Shown here: positions 43,330 to 53,150 of the stretch, one piece after another | Layout of the letters: each line of letters begins with the position of its first letter | Numbering within the stretch: position 1 is the stretch's first letter | Source of the DNA: Leucogyrophana mollusca | Lineage: Eukaryota; Basidiomycota; Agaricomycetes; Boletales | DNA: 64,000 nucleotides | Reading direction: 5' to 3' | NCBI GenBank assembly: GCA_021014945.1 | Contig: MU266447.1 | Location: 1-64,000 of the forward strand | The notes under the pieces: model-generated | Told to the model about the DNA's origin: nothing | The model's database searches: none | What the model saw: the letters and a program-made list of their open reading frames with translations, nothing else | Position numbers and translations under genes: made by a program

Positions 43330-44330
43330 AGCACGCAACAAAAACAAAAATACGCAGCAATGCAGACTGTCCTCCCAACGTGTTCGTGATTGGACCAGAA
43401 ATGAGCCTGGTCGCTCCGGACAGAAAAGCATCAAGGTCGTGGGCGAATGTGCAGTGCATTCCGGTTGTGGGATGTATATAATCTGTCCATATATTTCCTC
43501 CATACCTTTGCACTTTCGCGTGCTGGAAGCCAGCAAGCCTAGAGTCATCCAAAACGCGCATAAATGTGTCCCAAGGAATGAAAACCAGGATGCTAACGTC
43601 GCGATGCTGGGCTGCTAACATCGCGATGCTGGGCTGCAAACATCTTTGATTGCATCATCAGGGCCTTGTTCCAATCCGCCATCCTGTTTTCATCGAAAAG
43701 CGGAGCTACAAATGCAACCGTGGATGTAAGCATTATTCTACAGCTTTGCGACGAAGGGCAGCAGAACAGAGACTTACCATCCGAAAGCCTTGGGGAAGGA
43801 TGTATCGGTGGAACAGGGTCACGGTGGAACGTCCACAAATAGAAAGTTGCGCACTCCTGCTTGATATAGCCGTTCCTGACAATCTAACATCTCGGCTATG
43901 CATTCTTTCGTCGCAACGAGGCTGCTTGTGAAGCGACGGCCAAGGGTCTGTAAGTACATGAGGATGAACCGAAGAGCAAACAAGGGGTGGACTAACGCCA
44001 CATCGGTGATTCTTGTCCACGCCGCTGCGTGCGATTATCCGATAACGACAAGTACAAGTGAGGTACAAGTCCAGGATCTATGACACTTGCCATGGAGTAT
44101 GCGACTATCACCTTTGCCCTAGAGAAGCCAGTCTGGCTTAACCCCAACCCATTCCTGCAATTCTGGATGCACTCACTGCGTAATCGTCGACCAGTAGTTC
44201 GTGATCTCCAACCCTCAACAAGGTGCCCAATCCGGTTGGCCTCCCCAGACTCGACGGATGGGCCACTCCCAAAATATGTTCGCGCGATGGTCGAGGAGAA
44301 GCGTCTCATTCATATCCATCGTGGTAATAA
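43330..44330 (-). pseudogene. CE16-type SGNH esterase copy A, decayed
   Basis: Degenerate tandem relative of copy B (44849-45929), read on the minus strand. Matching pieces: ANRIGHLVEGWRS (compare PNWVGHLIKMDSS), VKPDWLL followed by a stop (compare TKPDWAAWEG), ITDVA (compare INDVA), CQERLYQAGVRNFLFVDVPPI with HRYIL (compare QKLLYDAGARNFLFFDVPPI), then HRDVSILVFIPWDTFMRVLDD, GGNIWTDYIHPTTGMH and DLDAFLSG at the C-terminus. A 22-bp tandem duplication (43592-43635) shifts the frame just before the last block, and the N-terminal catalytic GDS block is not found. Confidence 0.75.
43592..43635. repeat. 22-bp tandem duplication
   Basis: GCTAACGTCGCGATGCTGGGCT is followed directly by the same unit with one change (G to A at its seventh base). 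The length is not a multiple of three and it disrupts the esterase relic frame. Confidence 0.9.
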
Positions 44331-44848
44331 GAAGCACCGCTGCGCGATGTCAAGCGTTTGGTCAGAGTGACCGGGAGCACTGGGCGGCGAATGTCGCCGA
44401 CCCAATGGTGGACCTTTGGCCACAACATCACAAGATATCTTACGTCGTGCCCAATCGTGGCCCAGCTGGGTCACGGTCGAGGGCAGTCAGTGCTGAAGCC
44501 TGGCGAAAAGTCCGGCGAGTTGCTAGATGATGGAAAGAATCAAAGAATCAGAGCCCTTGTTTGTGGCGGTGCTTAGGCGGACTCTGAGGCCTGAGGCCTG
44601 AGGGAGGCATCAGAAATTCCGAGACCTCTTATGGCAAGTGCTGTAGTTCACAGATATCTTCAGGTCCAAGGACAGGCGTCTTTTGCTCGCGGACACCAAG
44701 CAGACACGCAGGCAGATATTGTGGCACATGTAGAATATCATGGAGGGGTAGGAAGATAATTGATTGGTAAGAAAAATGACGTGGTGAGATTACTTCAGAT
44801 GAGTATTTCTCCCCCAAGTTCAACGACCAGCAGAATTTACACAGCAGG
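44331..44848. other. Spacer between esterase copies
   Basis: Nothing recognised; contains a short GAGGCCT/GGCCTGA repeat near 44586. Confidence 0.4.
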
Positions 44849-45929
44849 TCATATATCCAAACCGGAAGAAGGTATCGCGGACAGAAATTCTCTCAGTTCT
44901 TCCGCAATGACTTTATGCATCCTGCTTGTTGGATGCACATCGTCGTACCATATGCCGCCCCTTTGCTTGCACGAATCCTCGACACTGAACCCAGCACCTA
45001 CTGGGTCGTCAAGGACACGCGTAAACGTATCCCAGGAGGAAAATATCAGAGCACTGATATCAGTGTGCTCGCCTGCAAAGACCTTTACTTTTTCCGAAAG
45101 AACCGTATTCCATTCCTCAATCGCAGGCTGTTTAACAAGCTGAGAACCTGAAGGGAACCCCGTGTGGGGAAAATATCATTAAACATCCTACATGTCTAAC
45201 GGGATATCGCTCACCACGAGACCACGGACAGCGATGTATAGGAGGTACGTCAAAGAAAAGGAAGTTCCGCGCGCCCGCATCATATAGCAATTTCTGATAT
45301 TCAAACAACTCGTCGATCGTTTGGTCCACGTCCCTTGTCAGGTGCGAGAACCGGTGGGAGAGGCTGTCTCCTTCCATCGAATCAGCAGAGATACGACTCG
45401 CACCGTAGGGAGTGACACTTACGCAACGTCATTTATTCCGATCCAAGTCGCTGCAAAGAGATATAGTCCCATCTCGGTCAATGATCATTTACTCACAGAA
45501 CAATGTGTTTTCTCCTTCCCAAGCAGCCCAGTCTGGCTTCGTTCCAGCGCCTCCCTCGCACAAGAACTTGTTCATGACTTGCTGCCCCACTCCAGGTACC
45601 CGATCCCCTCCCACAGCATAATCGTAGGCCAGTTTGGGGTGGCTCGAGTCCATCTTGATGAGGTGTCCAACCCAGTTTGGCTTCCCTTCTTCGACGTAAG
45701 GCCAGGTGGCACCACCGGGAAATTTGACCCCAAGAGGATTCTCCAAAGTTGGGTGGGGAGAAGTGCGTTTGTACCCAATATCACAGTACGAAGCACCACT
45801 AATTCCACCAAAAAGATATGGTCAGAAATAAGCGCCATACTCTCACTGAGGAATGTACAATAGCACAAGATGTTTTATCCTGTCAAAGCCAGGCCAACTA
45901 GGCCCTACCTGGGCTACCGTCGAGGGCAT
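44849..45929 (-). CDS. CE16-type SGNH esterase copy B
   Basis: Carbohydrate-esterase family 16-like SGNH hydrolase, which in fungi removes acetyl groups from plant-wall oligosaccharides. First exons: 45859-45929, 45497-45798, then from 45450; later junctions are less sure. Blocks: WPGFDRIKHLVLFGASYCDIGY (split by the first intron; the usual GDS reads GAS but the Ser is kept), PNWVGHLIK, LAYDYAVGGDRV (Gly block), TWIGINDVA (Asn block), DAGARNFLFFDVPPIHR, SSWDTFTRVLDD and WYDDVHPTSRMH (catalytic Asp-x-x-His). Upstream of the 45929 ATG the same frame encodes a hydrophobic signal-like stretch (TVLPLVALVTSGLLFG) with no ATG of its own, so the true start has been lost or lies in an unseen exon. It may be a very young pseudogene. 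Confidence 0.65.
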
Positions 45930-45981
45930 ACCGAAGAGCAATCCTGAGGTCACAAGCGCCACCAGCGGAAGGACAGTGCCA

Positions 45982-46407
45982 GGTGGAAAATGAATGAAAG
46001 TTGAAAGAAGCGGGTCTTGTTATGGCAGGTGCTGTGAACGGCTTCCTTCGTTTTCGTTGCAACTCAGCGTTGATGCCCCTTGTTGCTCATAGAGAAGGGT
46101 ATGTTGCAGCCAAGTGCACATGGGGGTCAAAGGTTAAAGCCAGGGCCGGTGCCTGCTTGGTCGCTGAACCATCTAGATTTTTGCAGATGTTTGATCGTGG
46201 AAATCGCGCTCGTGTACTATATAGGTGCATGATAGTAGTACAGTGAAGTAAAGTCATAATATCAACCAAGCAAATAGTTCCAGTGAGATACGGACGATGG
46301 GTGGGTAAATCCGAACGAAAAGTAATGCCAACTAACCAAAGCGTCCTTACCGCCTATATATCTGTCATAAAGTGGAGAATGGATTGAAATACAACCAAGA
46401 TAAAATG
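45982..46407. other. Intergenic
   Basis: No gene recognised. Confidence 0.4.
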
Positions 46408-47658
46408 CTAACGTCCAGAAAAGAGTGGTAGCTCCGTGTTTGTTTTGTCGGGGGATCCAGGTTCACCCGCGATAACGGTGCCGTCTGGGTCAAATTCAGG
46501 TTCAGACCGGGAGCGCGGGTCCGAGTCCGGCGAAATTCTCCCTCCCAGGTCCGAGATGGCCGACGGGGAGGCGGTGATAGCGCGATCAAAGTAAGTGTAC
46601 TCGAATGGATTATCGACTGGTGAAAGGAAATCCTGTTGAACGGGAACGACAACGGCATTACTGGGCAGCAAACTGGAAGGTGAGGATGATGTAACGTTAG
46701 ACGCGAAGAAAGTGTATATGAACGGATGGCGCTCTTGCACGGAGTTTGACGGACGTGCGTGCCAGTATGCAGGACCTTCGGGACGCGGTGGGCTCGGAGG
46801 ATGGCTGTGTGAAGTGAAGAGACCTTCTGCGGCTGCTTGGCACGGTTTGTAGCGTGATCCCAATGCGTTTCCGCTGCAATACGTTGAGTAAACAGCCGCC
46901 TAAGAGATAATAGAAATGCATTCTCACCAGATGGCGCAACCAACGCCCTCACGAATGCAACCACAGGGGCTACGGATCGTCTTTACCACAGCAGAACGCT
47001 CAAAATATGAAGCATCCAAGGCCACGACAGCCGACGTCGCCGCAGTTTTGGCTTGCCATACATTTGAACGTCCACGAGGTGATGCCCGCATGTGTATGAC
47101 TGCGCCGCATCCATTCGTATGTCTGACATTGTGGTGCTTGTCGTTCCGTGAAGCGCGGGATTGTGATGGAGGTGGGTAAGATGGCAGTGGAGAAAGCTCG
47201 TACATCGTGTTCCGGTCCATCAATTTGGGCGGAGGCTCATCGCCGCCACAAAAGAGTACGTGACTGTATGAGTCTCCCTCTGTTGCATTGAGCGCCGGAC
47301 GAGGCGAAAGCGGTGGCTCGTAGCTTTGTTCCCAAGTCTGACTTGACTCGTCATCACTTGGGGGGTCAATCCACGAAGGAGACCTGACAATGACCGTAGC
47401 TGGAGGCGAGACCCGTCCGCTTTCGTTGCGCTGAGCGTTTATGAGATTATGATCAAGCCTCATTGCACCACGCCTCCGCAATCGTGACGCTTCGCCGGTA
47501 CGCACGAGATCAGAAAGAACGATTGAGTCGTCGGCGTCCGAGGGCTCGAGCCCATCTGACGGCGAGTACCGTTCGTATGCTACCGATTCCCTTCTATACT
47601 GCTGCGGCATTAGGCTGAGATGATGGAGGTATGTGTGCAAAGCGGTTCCTTCCATCAT
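46408..47658 (-). CDS. Conserved-looking Cys-cluster protein, 398 aa
   Basis: Two exons, 46928-47658 and 46408-46873, joined in phase 2 (intron 54 nt). Residues 1-210 are disordered and acidic/Pro-rich (SDGLEPSDADDS, PPSDDESSQTWEQ, YELSPLPSYPPPSQ). The junction creates a cysteine motif at ~232-256: CGCIREGVGCAICGN then LGSRYKPC, i.e. C-x-C-x6-C-x2-C-x8-C, a possible metal site. Then AEGLF, YWHARPS and a Ser/Pro-rich tail with FIYTFFASNVTSSS. I have seen this cysteine block in unannotated basidiomycete proteins but know no function. It is not a RING finger. It shares its upstream side with the 3' end of phosphatase copy 1. Confidence 0.7.
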
Positions 47659-47841
47659 AAAGGCGCTTCATTACAGTATCTCGGGCGTGAGAACCATTAC
47701 GTGATCTCGGAGCCAACCCCTCCCGTGGTGGTACCTTTTGCGCAATTAATCTGGCAGAGCATCCAAACACTCTTCACGTTGGGGATATCAATATCAAAGG
47801 GTCTGAGATTCGTATCTTACGGTATAATGGGAAGTAATGAA

Positions 47842-49708
47842 CTAATCGTTACACTTTTCCCAGTCCCCTGCTCCACCGCTTCTAGCATAAGTTTGGCTAG
47901 CCACGAACGCGTCAAGTTCGCATAAGCCGTCGGCTCCGGCGCCACAGAACTCCAAAGGTTGCACAGCGTCATTGACCAATATCCTGACGAACTCCTTGGT
48001 CTCCCCCACGAAACGACATTGCAACTTCTCTGTGATCATCCGGGACGAGAACGGGACTAATCGAGACATGATCCAAGTGCGGTGGGGGTCGGGCTTTGAC
48101 ACACTAGGGGCCTCCGACTGAGGGAATAGGCCTAGGGCACCGTAGATAGCAATCATCGTGTTATCGTGCGAAAAATCCGCATAGAACGTGCGGTTGAGGG
48201 GGAAAGTATCCGGAGATGAGTCGAGTGTAGAATTCGTCTGCGTGTGGTCTTCCACAGGCATCCCAGTGAGTCGTGCCAGCAGTTCGTTGACATAGCCTAC
48301 GCCTTGGACACGTCCAAATGCATTACCATAGCTATAAACATTATACGTTCACAGTTTTTCGAGCCAAGGGGGGTTGACACGCACCCAGTGTAATAGTACT
48401 TCTTGATGTCTTCATCGTACTCGTATGACCGGAATTCTTCCAGGGTAAACATGCTGCAGAACGGGCTGGCTTTCTCATGGGCTACCGTGTCGAAAGCGCA
48501 CGCAGACATGAGGTTAGTGATATCGCCAGCTTTGAGTTTTGCTCCTGGGACTGCTTTCTTCAGACGATGCAATATCGATGGCGTGAAGGTGGAGCGCCAT
48601 TCATCGGACTCGACTGCAGAACGCTCACACGCGGGACACATAGCGTTGTCGAGGGTATCATTTGACTATTTGTGAAGTAAGGTTAAAGATAATGATGAAA
48701 CATCACTTGCAATCACGTACGGTTTCCGATAGAATGACCGAAAGCAAGGGTGAGTACACATGATTGCTTGCAGCAGTAAAACCTTGTGGTGCTCCATCAG
48801 TATATTGAATGCAATTACCGCAGCAAAAGAATGCATCACCTGCCGTCCAGTTCAGTGCAGACATGACCACTCGATCCGCGCCAGAGGCTCGTAGGAAAGG
48901 CAAGTTGTCCTCATCGATAAGATGCTTATAGCGCGTGTAATGAAGCTGCCCAGCGTCAAAGGATCTAGAAGGGTCGTTATAAGCTCCGCGTGAAAGCACT
49001 ATCTACCTTTAAGAACCTACTGTGCGGCACCAAAGGGAACCAGATCGTTTTCACCTAGACCCCACTTGTACTTGTGAAGAAACTTCACGCTCTTGTCCTT
49101 GTACGCGGTGGCTTTTTTGAGCTTCTTCAAGGTCTTCTTGATATCCGCAGATGCATTATCAGTCGGATATCGCGCTCCATGTCGCTGTATCTATTGCGCT
49201 TTCATTTTAATGCTCTGAATGACGACAAGTAGAGTAATTCGCGCACGAGGTTGATCTAAGACAATAGATAAGAGACTGAGAACTTATCACAGAAACCACT
49301 CACTTGCACTATGTCGCACTGATTTGGCGGTGCCTTGTACTCCTCAGCCGGAAAATAAGGAGAATAGGCAGCCCAGGCCTGCTGCAGCTTTTGCGGCAAC
49401 CCCAGAGAGGGTGCAGTCGGCACATCACTCCTGGACTGCGAGGAACATCTACTAGAGCGATACTCGTGGCCCAAAAGGCCTACAAACAAAATGAGGGCTA
49501 GCGACGTCCATGTACAAACTCGATAGCGTCCGCCCCGACCTGGAGCTTGAGATAGTTGCTCAGGCCCATAAACGGAGGTGTCGACAAAGCCAGCTCCAGT
49601 GTCGACCACAACGAGAGGAATGTATTGCTTTGCCTTCGAGAACATGCAACCGAGAATATGGGAGCGAGAAAATGAAGATAAGAAAGCGGGGAAACGTTTG
49701 TCCTCCAT
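47842..49708 (-). CDS. Histidine-acid phosphatase (phytase type) copy 1, membrane-anchored, 513 aa
   Basis: Hydrolyses phosphate esters such as phytate. Exons: 49304-49708, 49247-49255 (9 nt), 49021-49190, 48840-48964, 48721-48782, 48385-48665, 47842-48331. Catalytic RHGARYP, where the His takes the phosphate, follows the 9-nt INL exon; the proton-donor motif is FYADFSHDN near residue 390. Unlike copies 2 and 3, the N-terminus is extended: instead of a signal peptide it has a 60-residue basic/polar head and a membrane segment (WTSLALILFVGLLG), so it looks like a type II membrane protein. A second ATG at 49645 would give a shorter head. It has KKLKKATAYKDKSVKFLHKY, a lysine-rich variant of the segment after RHGARYP. 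Four paired cysteines are conserved. Confidence 0.85.
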
Positions 49709-51027
49709 GTCACATACATATGTAAATGCGAACGTTTCTGTGCCTGTTTGGGTGCTTTCATGTCAGTAAACTCGGCACCTTTGGGTCGAGTCCGCAAGGA
49801 CCACTGCTTAGGAAAAACACGGCCCACTAGAAAGGCCCACATTAACACTCCTGGCAAAGGCGGCAGTGTTCTGTCGCTGGCTCCACCCTGCAAAGACCCA
49901 TGAAGAGACTTCGAATCGTGGATAAGAGGGATCATCGTCTCAATTTGGTAGCGCCGACTTATTCACACCCGGATCCAATTCGGCTCAGGATAACACTGGT
50001 GGAAAATATAATCTTGCAGTGCTTGCCCTCCACCTACAACCGACAGGAGAAAGATATGATCCTGGAGAATGCCTTGGTTCAAATAGAAGACGTCAAGGCG
50101 CGCGAAGGAGTGTTCTGGGAAGAGTCCCGTGATTCGTGCAAGTGCTCTGGCGTAAAATGGGCTACAACTAAAGCAGCACACTGCATAGGTCCGCCTACAG
50201 TTAAAAAGCCGCACCTTGAACTTCAGAAGGCTGTCGCGAGATTTGCGACCCGTTAGCATGATCCCTAACCATTCCGAAGGGTTGTCCATCCTAGATTCAA
50301 TTAACGGTGAGGTGTGCATGACTAGCGCCTTCGGATAGCTCGCTCTGCATACCGGCGTGTCGATGTTGGGCGGTTACTTACCGCAAGCTCCGAACTTGAG
50401 GGCCGCAACGATTTGGGAGCTCATAGTAGAGAGCAGGCACGTTGGCCAAGAATGTGACACTGTGGAATGGATTTTTGTGTAAGGTCTTTTTTACGCCTTG
50501 ACAGTATGAACCTCACCTTCGACTAGAGGGGAGTTATCACAACAACACAAGCCATATCCGGGCCTATCGGAGAACGATGATCACACGTGTCTTTCAGAAT
50601 CACCATCGTTAATCGCTCATACAAGGTGCTTAAGGTCAGCATGGAGATCATGCATGTCTAAGCCGACGGTAAAACGAGAATATCCCTGTTAGGCGAATGG
50701 ACGGCTTGGAGCCTTGGAGGGTTATCATTCCTTCCGTTGATATGGCTTCGAAACTCGCTGACCGACAAAAATATCCACAGAGAGATTGCTCAGTGGCTGG
50801 CATAAAACAGTCCTTCCAGGGAACATTCTGATCCGCGCGAAAAACCTCACAATACTTCAATTCCTGGGAAGGTCCCAAGCTCAATGTGGTAGTTTCAGCC
50901 CCATGAGGTAAGGCATTTGGCACAGGTAACGCCTGTAAGTCCATCTGAGACCATCATGATCTGAACGTGATATCCTTCCGGAGCCCATCCAGACGAACCA
51001 CTCGACCACTCGGTGTCCACGGCCCGT
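49709..51027. other. Spacer between phosphatase copies 1 and 2
   Basis: Holds a 118-codon minus-strand frame from an ATG at 50319 to 49963 (FARLDVFYLNQ, HQCYPEPNWIRV) and a nearby GTAAGT donor, which may belong to an unrecognised gene or relic. A second 98-codon frame at 50648-50944 has no known motif. No firm gene call. Confidence 0.35.
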
Positions 51028-52681
51028 TCAATCAGAACACAAAGCCCAGTCCCCCTCCCCGTTGAGTCTTGCATATTGCTGACTTTGCACGAAGTCGCCA
51101 AGCGCACAGACCCCGGATCCTGTATCCCCACAAAACTCCATTGGTTGCACGGCATCGTTGACCAGTATCCGCACGTAGTCCCCTGTTTCACCGGCCACAG
51201 TGCACTCAAGCTTCTCGGTGACCATTCGCCCTGAGAATGGGACCAGCTTATAGTCAACCCAGGTTCGTTCTGTGTTCGGTTGCGAGGGATCAAGGGCGTG
51301 GGGCTGGAGGAACAGGCCGATGGCGCTATAGATAGATATCATCTCGTTATCATGGGTGAAATCGGCGTAGAACGTTCTATTCAGCGGGAATGTGACTGGT
51401 GACGAATCGAGCGTGTGGTTGGTTTGTGTCTCATCTTGGACCGGCTGTCCAGTGAGGCGGGCGAGGAGCTCATTGACATACCCCACGCCTTGGACGGGTC
51501 CAAGTTGTTGACCATACCTGTCCAAGGATGCTTAAAATTTGCCCCAGAATAAGAGCAACCAGTCTTACCCGTTGCCATAATAATCTTTGAGGTCTTCGTA
51601 GTACTCGAAAGAGTTGAATTCACCCTGAGAGAAGAGGCCACAGAATGCGCTCGGAGCTTCGTTGGCGACCGTCTCAAACGGACACATATACATTAGATTG
51701 AGGACGTCGCTATTGGTGAGATTAGCTCCTGGGGCGGCCATGTTCAGGCGATCAGCGATGTCAGGTGCAAAAATTTCGAGCCATTCGCTGGTCTCGCTGT
51801 CAGAGCTACCCGCATTCGGGCACATGTTATTATCGAGCGTATCATTGCCCTTGGGGGAGTTTGTGTTAGATAGGCGGATGGAAGGATTCGGCACACTTAC
51901 AGATTCAGAAATGATAACCGAAAGTACGGGAACATACAGTTGATTGCTGGCGTAAGCAAAGCCTGCAGGTGGTCCTCAGCCCGGACAGAGCCCAGATTAA
52001 CGTAGTTTGTACCTGCCGTCCAATTTAAAGCAGATTCGACTACACGTTCCGAGCTCGAAGCTCGGACGAAGGGCAATATGTCGCCGTCTATGAGAGAAGC
52101 ATAGCGAGTATAATGCACTTGTCCGGCGTCGAATGACCTGCCGAGATCCAACCAACAGCCTGAGCACAAAATTTAATTAGAGATAGCTCTACCCACTGTG
52201 CGGCTCCGTAGGGCACCAAAATATCAGTCCCTAGAGCATATGTGAAGTTCATGAGAAACGTAAGCGAGGGATCGTCGGACAGGTCTGCGCCCTGTAATTT
52301 TGCAACACTTTGTTGCAGGGATACTCCAACACTAGCGGTCGGGTACCGCGCACCATGCCGCTGTAGCTTCATTTCAGTGGCACACCAATCAGACTCAGCT
52401 AACAAAAAAAACTGGTGTACATACGAGGTTCACCTACAGAGAAGTAGTTAGTGAAGGATGGTGGTATATCTAAGATGAGGCCACCCGACCTGAGTTATAG
52501 TACAGCCTGTGGGTGGAGGCGCATATTCTGATACAGGGAAATACGGGGAATAAAGCGCCCAGGATTGCTGGAAAGTCTGGTTAAAACCAAGTGAAGGAGC
52601 TGTGTAGTTAATGGCAGCCATCACAGCACCATAACACAGACTGAGCATGATCAGCACAACCTGACGAATTGGGTGACTCAT
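51028..52681 (-). CDS. Histidine-acid phosphatase (phytase type) copy 2, secreted, 442 aa
   Basis: Exons: 52490-52681, 52425-52433 (9 nt, VNL), 52197-52366, 52013-52137, 51901-51962, 51569-51849, 51028-51517. From exon 2 on, every exon has the same length as in copies 1 and 3. Signal peptide MSHPIRQVVLIMLSLCYGAVMAA, then SLGFNQTFQQSWALYSPYFP, LQRHGARYP (catalytic His), SFDAGQVHYTRY, RASSSERVVESALNWTAG, CPFETVANEAPSAFCGLF, GYVNELLARLTGQPV and FYADFTHDN (catalytic Asp). The tail carries LVNDAVQPMEFCGDTGSGVC, CSD at the end. Expected secreted acid phosphatase or phytase. It is closest to copy 3. Confidence 0.88.
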
Positions 52682-53120
52682 GAGGAACGATGCGCAGGTG
52701 AAGCATGCCTTTCAATTGCAGACATTATAAGGCAATGTCGGCCCGCCAAAAGACACGCACGATAGGACAGCATGGTCAACAGGAGAACACACCAGTAGCG
52801 ATGCTTCGACGTGACGCCTGTCGTCTCTTTCATGAGAATAAGGTGCGGAACGAGTTTCACGTGTCTGCATGGACATAATGCGCGAAAAGCCCCCTGCAAT
52901 CAGAAAATGAAGCTAGGACACATTTATTACAACGTACCTCACGACGAACCCGCTCCCGGGCCTTTGGGTCGTTAGAGGACGCCGAGGATGCATCCGTATT
53001 GGAATCAGGAGAGAAGCTCAGATCTGTCAGGGGTGTCGGAATGCCCGTTCTTCGCAATGTGTAAATTTCTGCCAAGAACAATCCAACAATCCGTACTATC
53101 CTCCCCCGCACTGACTCCAC
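52678..53120 (-). CDS. Possible small two-exon gene ending on phosphatase copy 2 start
   Basis: Tentative. From an ATG at 53120 a frame (MESVRGRIVRIVGLFLAEIY, Ser/Asp-rich middle, KARERVRRE) reaches a GTACGT donor near 52937; after a TGATTGCAG acceptor the frame continues (GAFRALCPCRHVKLVPHLI, YWCVLLLTMLSYRACLLAG) and stops with TGA overlapping the ATG of the phosphatase copy 2 (ATGA). No family recognised. It could equally be the 5' untranslated part of the phosphatase transcript. Confidence 0.25.
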
Positions 53121-53150
53121 TCAAATGACCCCCTTGTAGCATGTAGGCTC

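Noticed and set aside
46924..47179. Plus-strand frame over the Cys-cluster gene
   Set aside because: Antisense shadow; the minus-strand gene shows a clean phase-matched intron and a cysteine motif.
49963..50319. 118-codon minus-strand frame considered as a third esterase relic
   Set aside because: Weak resemblance only in a few residues around LDVFYLNQ; no SGNH block could be matched, so no call was made.
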